The notes beneath the pieces were generated by a model. The model made no database searches. It was given only the letters and a program-made list of their open reading frames with translations, and was not told where the DNA came from. Shown here piece by piece: positions 34,327 to 43,089 of a stretch of 50,201 nt of DNA (positions within the stretch are counted from its first letter, which is position 1; every line of letters begins with the position of its first letter). The translations under genes were made by a program, and so were the position numbers. The DNA lies in assembly GCA_900314845.1 (NCBI GenBank), contig OMWV01000050.1, positions 1-50,201 of the forward strand, written 5' to 3'. The DNA comes from an uncultured Eubacteriales bacterium. GTDB lineage: Bacteria; Bacillota; Clostridia; Lachnospirales; Lachnospiraceae.

Positions 34327-36258
34327 TTATTCTTCTTCCTCTTCCAGTTCTTCCCAGATCATCATAAGTTTTTCCTCTTCTTCTTCCAGCTGGCCTCTCT
34401 CGCCGCTGAGTTCCATCAGCTTCTTATGGTCTGTGTAGATGTCTTCCTGAGCAAGAAGTTCATCTATCTCTGCCTTCCTTGCGTCGATCTCATCGATCCG
34501 GGCCAGAGTTTTCTTCAGCTGGTTTTCCCGCTTCCTTTTCCTGGCCTGTTCTTCCTTCTGCTGCCTGTAATCAAGCTTTCCCTGGCTGATCTGCGGGTTA
34601 TCTTCTTCCTCTTCCCTGCCGGCGCTTATGCCGGATGATGTTGTGGGAGAGGGATTGAGTTTCTTCTCCAGATATCTGTCATAATTGCCGTCATAACTTT
34701 TCAGGCCCTGGTCGGAAAGTTCCAGGATGCGGGTCGCTGTCTGGTTAATAAAATAACGGTCATGGGAGACGTAGAGCAGGGTGCCTGAGTAGGAACTCAG
34801 AGCCCTCTCCAGTACCTCCTTCGAGACGATATCCAGGTGGTTGGTCGGCTCGTCCAGTATAAGGAAATTGGCAGTGGAAAGCATGAGCTTGGCAAGAGAG
34901 ACGCGGGCCCTCTCGCCGCCGCTTAAGTCCCGGATGTACTTGTAGACATCATCCCCTGTGAAAAGGAAGGAGGCAAGGACATTCCGGATCCTTGTCTGAG
35001 TCATATCCGGCCAGGTGTCCGATATCTCATCAAAAATTGTCTTGTCCATGCTCAGCATCTGCTGTTCCTGGTCATAATATCCGATATGAACGTTTGTCCC
35101 AAGCTTCACATAGCCGCTGTCCGGAGCCAGGGAGCCTGTGATGATCTTGAGGATCGTGGACTTGCCTGTACCGTTATCCCCGATGATGGCGACTCTTTCC
35201 CCTCTTTTTATATCGATATTGATGCCGCCAAAGAGCCGCTGACTGCCGAAAGATTTGCCAAGGTCTTCTGCATAAAGGACATCATTGCCGCTTTGGATGC
35301 TGGCTGTCAGGATCAGGTTCATATCAGCCTTCAGCTCCTGGGGCTGATCCAGCCGTTCCACCTTCTCCAGCATCTTCTGCCGGCTTTCGGCACGCTTGAT
35401 AGACTTCTCTCTGTTGAACTGCTTCAGCTTGCGGATAACATCTTCCTGATGTTTTATCTCCCTCTGCTGGTTGAGCCAGGCCTTAAGCTGTGCGTCCCTC
35501 AGCTGAGCTTTCTTCTGAGAATAGGCCGTATAATTCCCCGTATAGACCCGCCCCTGATGATTCTCTATCTCTATGACCTTTTCCGCGATCTTATCCAGAA
35601 AATACCTGTCATGGGCTACAACAAGGACAGCGCCGGGGTATGTGGACAGATAAGTTTCCAGCCAGGCGACAGATGTCATATCCAGGTGGTTTGTGGGCTC
35701 ATCAAGCATAATGAGATCCGGCTTCATCATGAGAAGTCTTCCCAGACTGACACGGGTCTTCTGGCCGCCGGACAAAGTTGAGACTTTTTTATCAAACTCA
35801 TCCTCGGAAAAGCCCAGCCCCTTGAGAACACCGACGGTCTCGCTGCGCAGGGCATAGCCGTTTTCCTGTTCAAAACGGTGGTTGAGCCGGTCGTACTCCT
35901 TCAGAAGGGACTCAAGCTGATCTCCCTGGGCCTGCTTCATTTCCTCCTCGACCTGTCTGAGCCTGTCCCAGATATCGGTAAGCTCTTTCCTCACGCTTAT
36001 CACACAGTCATATATGGTCTGGTCGGAAATGACATCCTGGCGCTGGGCAAGATAGCCGATCGTCTTGTCTTTGCCGAACGTAATCTCACCCTGGTCGGGG
36101 CTCAGCTCGCCCGTGATGATCTTCAGGAGAGTTGATTTGCCTGCACCGTTTATGCCGACGATGGCAGCTTTCTCGTGATCTTCAAGCTTGAAGCTGATGC
36201 CGTCGAGTATCTCCTCGGTGCCTATGGAAAAACAGATATTGTAACAGGATAAGACCAT
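34327..36258 (-). CDS. ABC-F family ATPase (YdiF/Uup-like)
   Basis: A 643-residue soluble protein with two ABC domains and no membrane part. Walker A sites are GINGAGKST (34-42) and GDNGTGKST; signature motifs are LSGGQKTRVSLG and LSGGERARVSLAK; both Walker B sites end in LDEPTNHLD. Between them lies the charged interdomain linker that reaches into the ribosome in ABC-F proteins. A C-terminal Lys/Glu-rich coiled coil follows. Members act on the ribosomal E site, as housekeeping factors or antibiotic-protection proteins; the class cannot be fixed by eye, but YdiF-like is most probable. GGAGG precedes the ATG. The promoter is at 36313-36341, with a leader hairpin. Confidence 0.88.
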   Translation of the reverse strand: MVLSCYNICFSIGTEEILDGISFKLEDHEKAAIVGINGAGKSTLLKIITGELSPDQGEITFGKDKTIGYLAQRQDVISDQTIYDCVISVRKELTDIWDRLRQVEEEMKQAQGDQLESLLKEYDRLNHRFEQENGYALRSETVGVLKGLGFSEDEFDKKVSTLSGGQKTRVSLGRLLMMKPDLIMLDEPTNHLDMTSVAWLETYLSTYPGAVLVVAHDRYFLDKIAEKVIEIENHQGRVYTGNYTAYSQKKAQLRDAQLKAWLNQQREIKHQEDVIRKLKQFNREKSIKRAESRQKMLEKVERLDQPQELKADMNLILTASIQSGNDVLYAEDLGKSFGSQRLFGGINIDIKRGERVAIIGDNGTGKSTILKIITGSLAPDSGYVKLGTNVHIGYYDQEQQMLSMDKTIFDEISDTWPDMTQTRIRNVLASFLFTGDDVYKYIRDLSGGERARVSLAKLMLSTANFLILDEPTNHLDIVSKEVLERALSSYSGTLLYVSHDRYFINQTATRILELSDQGLKSYDGNYDRYLEKKLNPSPTTSSGISAGREEEEDNPQISQGKLDYRQQKEEQARKRKRENQLKKTLARIDEIDARKAEIDELLAQEDIYTDHKKLMELSGERGQLEEEEEKLMMIWEELEEEEE

Positions 36259-36284
36259 GTCCGCCTCCGAAAAATAAAATCTCA

Positions 36285-36302
36285 GCCTGCCTTATGGCAA
36301 GC
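36285..36302 (-). promoter_or_regulatory. 5'-leader stem-loop of the ABC-F gene
   Basis: On the minus strand GCTTGCC / GGCAGGC with loop ATAA (one G-U pair), beginning about four bases after the predicted start. No T-run follows it. Confidence 0.45.
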
Positions 36303-36312
36303 AAACATTAGT

Positions 36313-36341
36313 ATTATAGACAAAAAAACGGGCCTTTGCAA
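36313..36341 (-). promoter_or_regulatory. Predicted promoter of the ABC-F gene
   Basis: On the minus strand: TTGCAA (36336-36341), 17-bp spacer, TATAAT (36313-36318). It has the same box sequences and spacing as the CoA-transferase promoter, but no Rex-like site. Confidence 0.75.
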
Positions 36342-36384
36342 CCGGATAAGAATGGGGAGATCCGCGAAATTTTCAGACGGGTGA

Positions 36385-36412
36385 TTGACAATAAAATCAC
36401 AACTGATATAAT
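36385..36412 (+). promoter_or_regulatory. Predicted promoter of rex with overlapping Rex-like operator
   Basis: TTGACA (36385-36390), 16-bp spacer, TATAAT (36407-36412). The 18-mer TTGACAATAAAATCACAA (36385-36402) matches the Rex consensus at 11 of 14 informative positions and contains the whole -35 box, so autorepression is plausible. Confidence 0.7.
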
Positions 36413-36495
36413 AATACATAAAAGATTAGAAAAAGTGGTCCATTATCGCGGGCAGGCGGTATCTGGATTGATCGAAGGACAGGAGTGAAATAGAA

Positions 36496-37158
36496 ATGTC
36501 AGAGAGAGTTATTTCCCCCGCGGTGATCAAGCGCCTTCCGCGGTATTACAGGTATCTGGGAGAACTCATAGAGAATGAGGTCGTAAGGATCTCTTCCAAG
36601 GAACTCAGCATAAAGATGAAGGTGACTGCGTCACAGATCCGCCAGGATCTCAACAACTTTGGCGGTTTCGGCCAGCAGGGATACGGCTATAACGTGCAGT
36701 ATCTCTATGACGAGATCGGCAAGATTCTTGGCCTGGATAATCAGCAGAACATGATCATCATAGGCGCGGGCAATCTTGGACAGGCACTGGCCAATTATGA
36801 TTTCAGCCGTGTCGGCTTCAAGGTCATAGGAATATTCGACGCGAATCCCAGACTGGAAGGCCTTGCCGTGCGCGGCATTGAGATCCAGATGGTGGACGAG
36901 CTGGAAGAGTTTGTAAAGTCACATTCCGTCGATGTGGCAACGCTCACAGTGCCCAAGAAGAACGCAAGACCCATAGCGAGCAAGCTGGAAGAACTGGGGA
37001 TCCGGGCTATCTGGAATTTTGCGCCCACGGATCTTAAGGTCTCAGACGACGTATGCGTAAAGAATGTTCATCTGGACGAAAGCCTGATGACACTTTCATA
37101 CAATCTGCGCCACAGGGGCAATGAAAAGTACAGTTATAACTCATATATGAATGACTGA
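36496..37158 (+). CDS. rex: Redox-sensing transcriptional repressor Rex
   Basis: A 220-residue Rex. The N-terminal winged helix (about 1-80; PRYYRYLGELIENEV, TASQIRQDLNNFGGFGQQGYG) binds the operator. The Rossmann domain with GAGNLGQAL (90-98) binds NADH and NAD+, and the C-terminal helix (SLMTLSYNLRHRG) swaps between subunits. High NADH releases Rex from DNA and opens fermentation genes. AGGAGTGAAA precedes the ATG. Rex-like sites occur at its own promoter, at the CoA-transferase gene and at the thiolase gene in this window, which fits the known role in clostridial butyrate metabolism. Confidence 0.96.
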   Translation: MSERVISPAVIKRLPRYYRYLGELIENEVVRISSKELSIKMKVTASQIRQDLNNFGGFGQQGYGYNVQYLYDEIGKILGLDNQQNMIIIGAGNLGQALANYDFSRVGFKVIGIFDANPRLEGLAVRGIEIQMVDELEEFVKSHSVDVATLTVPKKNARPIASKLEELGIRAIWNFAPTDLKVSDDVCVKNVHLDESLMTLSYNLRHRGNEKYSYNSYMND

Positions 37159-37185
37159 TTAGAGAGAAAGCGGCAGCGCTTATTA

Positions 37186-37221
37186 AAGCTGAGGTTATCA
37201 GAATAACTTCAGCTTATTTTT
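37186..37221 (+). terminator. Intrinsic terminator of rex
   Basis: 13-bp stem AAGCTGAGGTTAT / ATAACTTCAGCTT with one G-U pair and loop CAGA, followed by ATTTTT. Confidence 0.92.
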
Positions 37222-37293
37222 GTGAAGGCGGCGAGCCGCGGGGCGGCGCGGCGTGCTTGGTACGCTAAGGCAGGAATGGAGGAGAAAAAGAAT

Positions 37294-38850
37294 ATGGAAT
37301 ATCTCGTTGACGGAAAACAGGCGGCTCTGGTGGACAGATTCTCCATAGACCAGGCGGGGATCCCCTCCCTGGTCCTCATGGAAAGGGCTTCCCTTTCCTG
37401 CGCGCAGGAGATCAGGAAATATCTGGACGGTTCGGAGAAGGATCTGAAAGTCCTGTCTGTCTGCGGCAGCGGCAATAACGGCGGCGACGGAATGGCGGCG
37501 GCAAGGATCCTTCATACCTCGGGTTTTCAAGCCTCCATTCTTCTCGTGGGAAAGCGGGAGAAACTGTCTGTGGACGCCAAGAAGCAGCTTGATATCGCTT
37601 CCTTCATGGGCCTGGATATCATATTCGGCGATGAATGGCTGGCCGGCGCCGGGCAGGAGGAGAAGCAGGAGAAGATGGAAGGCCTGCTTGGGAAATACGA
37701 TATCCTGGTCGATGCTATATTCGGGACCGGCCTGTCCCGGGAGATAGGCGGCACATACAGGGACTGGGTGGAGGCTGTGAACGCGGTATCTGCTCAGGGG
37801 AAACAGGTCTTTGCCGTCGATATAGCTTCCGGGGTCAGTTCTGCTGACGGGCAGATCCTGGGAACTGCCGTCCGGGCAGACGTGACGGTAACATTCGGAT
37901 ACAGAAAGCTGGGCATGCTTCTTTATCCGGGCGCCCTGTTCAGCGGCCGGATCGTCTGCGCGGAGATCGGATTTGACCCGAACGCGATCCATCATATCGA
38001 AGGCCTGCATATTGCCTACGGGCCTGAGGATCTTGGCAGGCTTCCCGCCCGCAGACAGGATTCCAATAAAGGAACATACGGAAAGACCCTCATCATAGCA
38101 GGCAGCAGGAATATGGCCGGCGCCGCGGCATTTTCAGCCAGAGCGGCTTATTACATGGGGGCAGGCCTTGTGACGATCTACACGCCCGAGAGCAACAGGG
38201 TCATATTGCAGCAGCTGATTCCCGAGGCAGTCATGAAGACATATCCGGACCATGAATTTGATGAAAATGCTCTGAAGGATCTTCTTGCTTCCTGCAGCAC
38301 TCTTGTAGTCGGCCCCGGCCTGGGAAAGTCTGATATTTCCCATAAGATCGTACATTATGTCCTTGAGCATGCCGCCTGTCCTCTTATCATAGACGCGGAC
38401 GCCCTTAATATCATATCAGAACAGCCGCAGATCCTGAAAATGTGTTCCGCGCCGGCAGCTGTCACACCGCATCTCATGGAGCTGTCGCGGCTGACTGGCT
38501 ATAATATCCAAACTCTTAAAACAAATTTACAGAAAATATGTGTAGATTTTAGTCATGAATATGGTGTAATATGTATCTCAAAAGATGCAAGAACGATGAT
38601 ATTCGGTGACAATAAAGATATATATGTCAATTTATCCGGCAATAACGGCATGTCCACAGGGGGAAGCGGAGATGTCCTCACGGGCGTCATCGCAGGCTTG
38701 TGCTCCCAGGGAATGGATCTGATGGAGGCCTCAAAGCTTGGCGTCTATATCCATGGCCTTGCCGGGGAAAGGGCATCAGACAGAAGAGGAGTCCGCTCTG
38801 TGACGGCTTCTGATATAGCAGAGGCGATCCCGGACATTCTTATGCGCTGA
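37294..38850 (+). CDS. nnr: Bifunctional NAD(P)H-hydrate repair enzyme
   Basis: Repairs damaged NAD(P)H. The N-terminal YjeF-type epimerase domain (about 1-215; CGSGNNGGDGMAAARIL, AIFGTGLSR) interconverts the R and S hydrates. The C-terminal ribokinase-like domain (about 225-518; GTYGKTLIIAGSRNMAGAA, VVGPGLGKS, STGGSGDVLTGVIAGL) dehydrates the S form with ADP. The 518-residue length fits the fused protein. ATG 37294 opens the conserved epimerase part and has GGAGGAG upstream. Two longer frames (37222 GTG, 37276 ATG) would add a Lys/Arg/Ala-rich stretch encoded by unusually GC-rich DNA. It is first in a run with alr. Confidence 0.93.
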   Translation: MEYLVDGKQAALVDRFSIDQAGIPSLVLMERASLSCAQEIRKYLDGSEKDLKVLSVCGSGNNGGDGMAAARILHTSGFQASILLVGKREKLSVDAKKQLDIASFMGLDIIFGDEWLAGAGQEEKQEKMEGLLGKYDILVDAIFGTGLSREIGGTYRDWVEAVNAVSAQGKQVFAVDIASGVSSADGQILGTAVRADVTVTFGYRKLGMLLYPGALFSGRIVCAEIGFDPNAIHHIEGLHIAYGPEDLGRLPARRQDSNKGTYGKTLIIAGSRNMAGAAAFSARAAYYMGAGLVTIYTPESNRVILQQLIPEAVMKTYPDHEFDENALKDLLASCSTLVVGPGLGKSDISHKIVHYVLEHAACPLIIDADALNIISEQPQILKMCSAPAAVTPHLMELSRLTGYNIQTLKTNLQKICVDFSHEYGVICISKDARTMIFGDNKDIYVNLSGNNGMSTGGSGDVLTGVIAGLCSQGMDLMEASKLGVYIHGLAGERASDRRGVRSVTASDIAEAIPDILMR

Positions 38851-38914
38851 GGCAGTCTATTGTTGTCACCGGATATTTTGCGTGTGTATACAGATAATTT
38901 CTGGAGGTTATTTC

Positions 38915-40105
38915 ATGAGGAACACATATCGGGTACGTGCTGATATTTCACTTGACGCTCTTGAATACAATATCAGGCAGATCAAGGCAAAGATAAGACC
39001 GGAGACAAAGCTTATGTGCGTGATAAAGGCCAATGCCTACGGGCATGGAGCAGCTGTTCTGGCGCAGGAACTCCTGGCGATGGGCGCGGACAGCTTTGCT
39101 GTGGCTACGGCTGATGAGGGTGTGGAGCTTAGAAGGAACGGCATAGAGGTGCCCATACTCATACTTGGCTATGTGAACAAGGAAGAGTATCCGATGGTCA
39201 TCTCCTATGATCTCACTCCTACAGTATCTTCCTATACGACGGCCAAAGACCTTGACAAGGCAGCCGATAAGCTGGGCAAGGTCGTGAATATCGATATAAA
39301 GATAGATACAGGAATGAGCCGGATCGGATTTAAGGTCAGCGAAGAGTCTGTCAAGAGCATAAAGATGATCGACTCACTCCTGCACAATGTAAAGATCCAC
39401 GGAATATTTACACATTTTTCCTGCGCGGACTGCGAGGATGATCAGCTGACAAAAAAGCAGGCAGAAAAGTTCATCACAATGATAGACCACCTGAAAAAGT
39501 GCGGAGTGGATATCCCCTGCAGGCACTGCGCCAACAGCGCCGCTATCATGAGATATCCCGAATTCCAGATGGATATGGTCAGGGCCGGCATCATCATATA
39601 CGGCCTCTACCCCTCTGAGGAAGTGGACAAATCTCTTCTTCCGCTCAAGCCGGTCATGAGCCTTAAGAGCCGGATCGTCCACATTAAGAAGGTGGAGGCG
39701 GGAACTCCTGTCGGATACGGAGCCACATTTGTCTGTAAGAGACCGACCAGGATCGCGACAGTATCCATAGGCTACGCGGACGGCTATCCCAGGACCATGT
39801 CCAACAGGGGAAGAGTGCTGATCGACAACAACTCATATCCCATCATAGGCCGTGTCTGTATGGATCAGCTCATGGTCGATATCACGGACGCGGTCACGGA
39901 GATCAATCAGGGAGATGAGGTCACCCTGATCGGAGGCCAGGGCAGCGAGGCTGTCTCCGCAGAAGAAGTCGCGGCGCCCGGCGGGTCTTTTAACTATGAA
40001 CTCGTATGTAATGTGAACCGGCGCGTACCCAGAGTCTATCTCAGGAACGGACATGCAGTCCGGGAAGTCAATTATCTGGATCAGATAACTAAATCTCAGA
40101 TCTGA
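38915..40105 (+). CDS. alr: Alanine racemase
   Basis: PLP enzyme that makes D-alanine for peptidoglycan. The 396-residue product carries the PLP Lys38 in VIKANAYGHG and the catalytic Tyr268 in VGYGATF, with SIGYADGYPR and GRVCMDQLMVD of the C-terminal beta domain. ATG 38915 with CTGGAGG is preferred to an upstream ATG at 38882. It lies 64 bases after nnr; this nnr-alr order is common in Firmicutes. Confidence 0.97.
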   Translation: MRNTYRVRADISLDALEYNIRQIKAKIRPETKLMCVIKANAYGHGAAVLAQELLAMGADSFAVATADEGVELRRNGIEVPILILGYVNKEEYPMVISYDLTPTVSSYTTAKDLDKAADKLGKVVNIDIKIDTGMSRIGFKVSEESVKSIKMIDSLLHNVKIHGIFTHFSCADCEDDQLTKKQAEKFITMIDHLKKCGVDIPCRHCANSAAIMRYPEFQMDMVRAGIIIYGLYPSEEVDKSLLPLKPVMSLKSRIVHIKKVEAGTPVGYGATFVCKRPTRIATVSIGYADGYPRTMSNRGRVLIDNNSYPIIGRVCMDQLMVDITDAVTEINQGDEVTLIGGQGSEAVSAEEVAAPGGSFNYELVCNVNRRVPRVYLRNGHAVREVNYLDQITKSQI

Positions 40106-40145
40106 TCCCCCCTTATATTTCTCACTTCAGGAAGGAACAATTATC

Positions 40146-41477
40146 ATGGATGGTGACCATTTGCCGCTAAGGGTATTTTTATTTGTCATTCTGACCCTTA
40201 TCTGCGCAGTATTTTCCGGAACAAGTGTAGCGATATCTGCCATGGGCAGATCAGCTCTTTCAAAAAAAGCCGAAGCGGGCGATGAGAGATCTGCCCGGGT
40301 GCTTGAGCTTGCAAAAAAGCCTTCGGTATTTCTCAGCATGGTGGATATGATCGTTACGGCAGCCTCCATCATCACAGGTTCTTATGCTGCCGGCCCCTTC
40401 GTGCGAAATCTTCACGATGTTCTTCGCAGGGCAGGCCTGGGCTTTTTCTTTTCTGCTCTTTTTAGTCATCTGATCGTGTGGGCAGTGATCATCTACGTCA
40501 TCACAGTTTTTGGCATGCTTTTTCCCAAGAGGCTGGCCCACAGACATTATGAAGGCTGGATCCGTGTATTTTACAGACCTGTTGCATTTCTCAATATCAT
40601 ATTCCGGCCCTTTATCGCCCTGATAGGCCTTTCCGTAAAGGGTCTGGAGAAGGCGGCCGGCCTGAATACGAAAAATGTGGAAGAAAACGTCACGGAAGAA
40701 GAGATCATCATGATGGTCAGCGAGGGTCATGAGCAGGGCGTTATCGAGGAAAATGAGGTCGAGATGATCAGCAATATCTTCGAATTCGATGACAAGGATG
40801 TCTCGGATATCATGACTCACAGGCGCAATGTGATCAGTATAGACGCCAGCCTTTCTATTTCCCGAGCAGCTGAATTCATGGCCAGCGAGCCTTATTCCCG
40901 TTATCCCGTTTATGAGGATGACGAGGATAATATCATCGGGATCCTTCATCTGAAGGACGTGATGAGGATGATCGTTCACGGGGAGAAGAATGTACATATC
41001 AAAGAGATCATGCGCAAGCCCATGTTCGTGCCGGATACACAGAGCATAAACAGTCTTTTCAATGAGATGCAGGCTAAAAAAGTGCACATGGCCATAGTCG
41101 TCGATGAGTACGGGCAGTCTGTAGGCCTTGTCGCTATGGAAGATATCCTTGAGGAGATCGTGGGGAATATCATGGATGAGTACGACAGGGATGAACATTT
41201 CATTCAGTCTATCGGGGACGGCTGGTATATGAGAGGGATGACTCCCCTGGAAGATATCACAGACCTGCTGGGCATAGAGTTCTCTGATGATTTTGATACA
41301 CTGAACGGCTATCTGATCGCTAAGCTTAACAGGATCCCCAGCGCGTCAGAGGGAGCCAGCGTCGACGTGGATGGTTACAATTTCAGGATAGCAAAGGTCA
41401 GGGATAATATGATCACACTTGTCCGGGTGACAAAGAATACAGAAGAGGCTGTCTGTCAGCCTGCCGACCGGACGTAA
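40146..41477 (+). CDS. CNNM/CorC-type membrane protein (hemolysin C family)
   Basis: A 443-residue protein with a DUF21/CNNM membrane domain (about 1-200, three to four helices; starting ATG at 40146 after AGGAAGG), a pair of CBS domains (about 215-335; DIMTHRRNVISID and PVYEDDEDNIIGILHLKDVM), and a C-terminal CorC_HlyC domain (about 355-435). Relatives take part in magnesium or cobalt export and control; the old name hemolysin C is misleading. The CBS pair probably binds ATP-Mg. It follows alr by 40 bases and is probably co-transcribed. Confidence 0.88.
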   Translation: MDGDHLPLRVFLFVILTLICAVFSGTSVAISAMGRSALSKKAEAGDERSARVLELAKKPSVFLSMVDMIVTAASIITGSYAAGPFVRNLHDVLRRAGLGFFFSALFSHLIVWAVIIYVITVFGMLFPKRLAHRHYEGWIRVFYRPVAFLNIIFRPFIALIGLSVKGLEKAAGLNTKNVEENVTEEEIIMMVSEGHEQGVIEENEVEMISNIFEFDDKDVSDIMTHRRNVISIDASLSISRAAEFMASEPYSRYPVYEDDEDNIIGILHLKDVMRMIVHGEKNVHIKEIMRKPMFVPDTQSINSLFNEMQAKKVHMAIVVDEYGQSVGLVAMEDILEEIVGNIMDEYDRDEHFIQSIGDGWYMRGMTPLEDITDLLGIEFSDDFDTLNGYLIAKLNRIPSASEGASVDVDGYNFRIAKVRDNMITLVRVTKNTEEAVCQPADRT

Positions 41478-41481
41478 AGTC

Positions 41482-41510
41482 TTGATTTTTATATCGTCAG
41501 ATGATAGAAT
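41482..41510 (+). promoter_or_regulatory. Predicted promoter of yebC
   Basis: TTGATT (41482-41487), 17-bp spacer, TAGAAT (41505-41510), directly after the CNNM gene. Confidence 0.6.
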
Positions 41511-41557
41511 TAGTAAGTTATCAAGAAGAAGAGAGAACAGTAGATAGGAGAATAGAG

Positions 41558-42286
41558 ATGTCAGGACATTCTAAATTTGCTAACATTAAACATAAGAAGG
41601 AGAAGAACGATGCCGCTAAGGGTAAGATCTTCACGATCATCGGCCGTGAGATCGCGGTAGCCGTCAAGGAAGGCGGAGCGGATCCTGCCAACAACAGCAA
41701 GCTTCGCGATGTGATCGCCAAGGCAAAGTCCAACAACATGCCCAATGACACGATAGACCGCGGCATAAAGAAGGCGGCAGGCAACCTTGATTCCGTTAAT
41801 TATGAGAACAACACCTACGAGGGCTATGGGCCCAGCGGAGTCGCGATCATTGTTCAGACTCTTACGGACAACAAGAACAGGACAGCCGCGAATGTGAGAA
41901 GCGCATTTTCCAAGGGCGGCGGCTCTATCGGAACAGCGGGCTGCGTTTCCTTTATGTTCGACAGAAAGGGTCAGATCATCGTAGACAAGGAAGAGTATGA
42001 GACAGATCCGGACGAATTCATGATGACAGCCCTGGACGCGGGGGCGGAGGATTTTAATGAGGAGGAAGACTCCTATGTTATCCTGACGGATCCGGATGAT
42101 TTCAGCACAGTCAGAGAGAATCTTGAGAAGGCCGGAGTCCCTATGGCTTCTGCCGAGGTCACTATGATCCCTCAGAACTATGTGGATCTGACGAAGGAAG
42201 AAGATATCAACAATCTGAACCGTATCCTTGATCTTCTGGACGAGGATGACGATGTGCAGAATGTTTATCACAACTGGAATGAATAA
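41558..42286 (+). CDS. yebC: YebC/PmpR-family protein (TACO1 family)
   Basis: A 242-residue member of the YebC family, starting MSGHSKFANIKHKKEKNDAA. The three-domain pattern with GRGI-like TIDRGIKKA, TDNKNRTAANVRSAFSK and the C-terminal TMIPQNYVDL is complete. Members act as transcription regulators or help ribosomes through polyproline stretches; which applies here is unknown. The ATG at 41558 has TAGGAGA upstream and is the family start; an in-frame ATG at 41501 is rejected. proC follows after three bases, so the two are translationally close. Confidence 0.94.
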   Translation: MSGHSKFANIKHKKEKNDAAKGKIFTIIGREIAVAVKEGGADPANNSKLRDVIAKAKSNNMPNDTIDRGIKKAAGNLDSVNYENNTYEGYGPSGVAIIVQTLTDNKNRTAANVRSAFSKGGGSIGTAGCVSFMFDRKGQIIVDKEEYETDPDEFMMTALDAGAEDFNEEEDSYVILTDPDDFSTVRENLEKAGVPMASAEVTMIPQNYVDLTKEEDINNLNRILDLLDEDDDVQNVYHNWNE

Positions 42287-42289
42287 GCC

Positions 42290-43081
42290 ATGGAACTTTT
42301 TGCTTTTATAGGAATGGGGAACATGGGATCTGCCATGCTGACCGGCTGTCTGAAGAATTTCAGACCCGGCCAGATTGTTTTTAACAGAGCAGATCCCGCC
42401 AAGGGACGTGAACTGGAGGAGAAGACAGGGGTCCATTTTGCCGGCAGTGCCCTGGAGGCAGCCCAGGCTGCCCGGGTCGTCATTCTCGCCGTTAAGCCCC
42501 AGGTCTATCCTGCCGTTCTTTCTCAGTTAAAGGGTCATTTAGGCGGCAGGATCGTGATCTCACTTGCTCCTTCCTATTCTATTGCCCAGCTGAAGGAAGA
42601 GATAGGGGAGGATGTGAAGATCGTCCGCGCCATGCCCAACACACCGGCTGCGATCGGCCAGGGGATGACCGGAATATCTTTCTCTGATGATGATTATACG
42701 GACGAGGAGAAGAAGCTGCTGGATGATTTCTTCACTTCTTTCGGCCTGGTCGAGACGGTGCCGGAGAATCTTATGGACACAGTTACGGCTGCCAGCGGTT
42801 CTTCACCGGCATTTGTCTATATGATGATAGAAGCTCTTGCGGACGGCGTCGTTGCTTACGGGATGCCCCGGGCCAAGGCCTACAGATTTGTCGCTCAGGC
42901 AGTGAGCGGCGCGGCGCAGATGGTCCTTACGAGCGGCCAGCATCCTGGCCTGCTCAAAGATGCTGTCTGTTCGCCCGGCGGAACTACGATAGCCGCGGTG
43001 GAAGCTTTGGAGAGAGATGGCTTTCGCAGCAGCCTGATGGACGCGGCTGCCGCCGTCTGTGACAGATGCCGCAAGATGTAG
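42290..43081 (+). CDS. proC: Pyrroline-5-carboxylate reductase
   Basis: Last step of proline synthesis. The 263-residue product has the NAD(P) Rossmann motif FIGMGNMGSAM (6-16), VRAMPNTPAAIGQG in the middle, and the family signature around DAVCSPGGTTIAAVEALE close to the C terminus. Start three bases after yebC; the ribosome site lies inside the end of yebC and is weak, so translational coupling is likely. Its end touches the upstream edge of the xerD-like gene. Confidence 0.95.
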   Translation: MELFAFIGMGNMGSAMLTGCLKNFRPGQIVFNRADPAKGRELEEKTGVHFAGSALEAAQAARVVILAVKPQVYPAVLSQLKGHLGGRIVISLAPSYSIAQLKEEIGEDVKIVRAMPNTPAAIGQGMTGISFSDDDYTDEEKKLLDDFFTSFGLVETVPENLMDTVTAASGSSPAFVYMMIEALADGVVAYGMPRAKAYRFVAQAVSGAAQMVLTSGQHPGLLKDAVCSPGGTTIAAVEALERDGFRSSLMDAAAAVCDRCRKM

Positions 43082-43089
43082 ACCTTATC

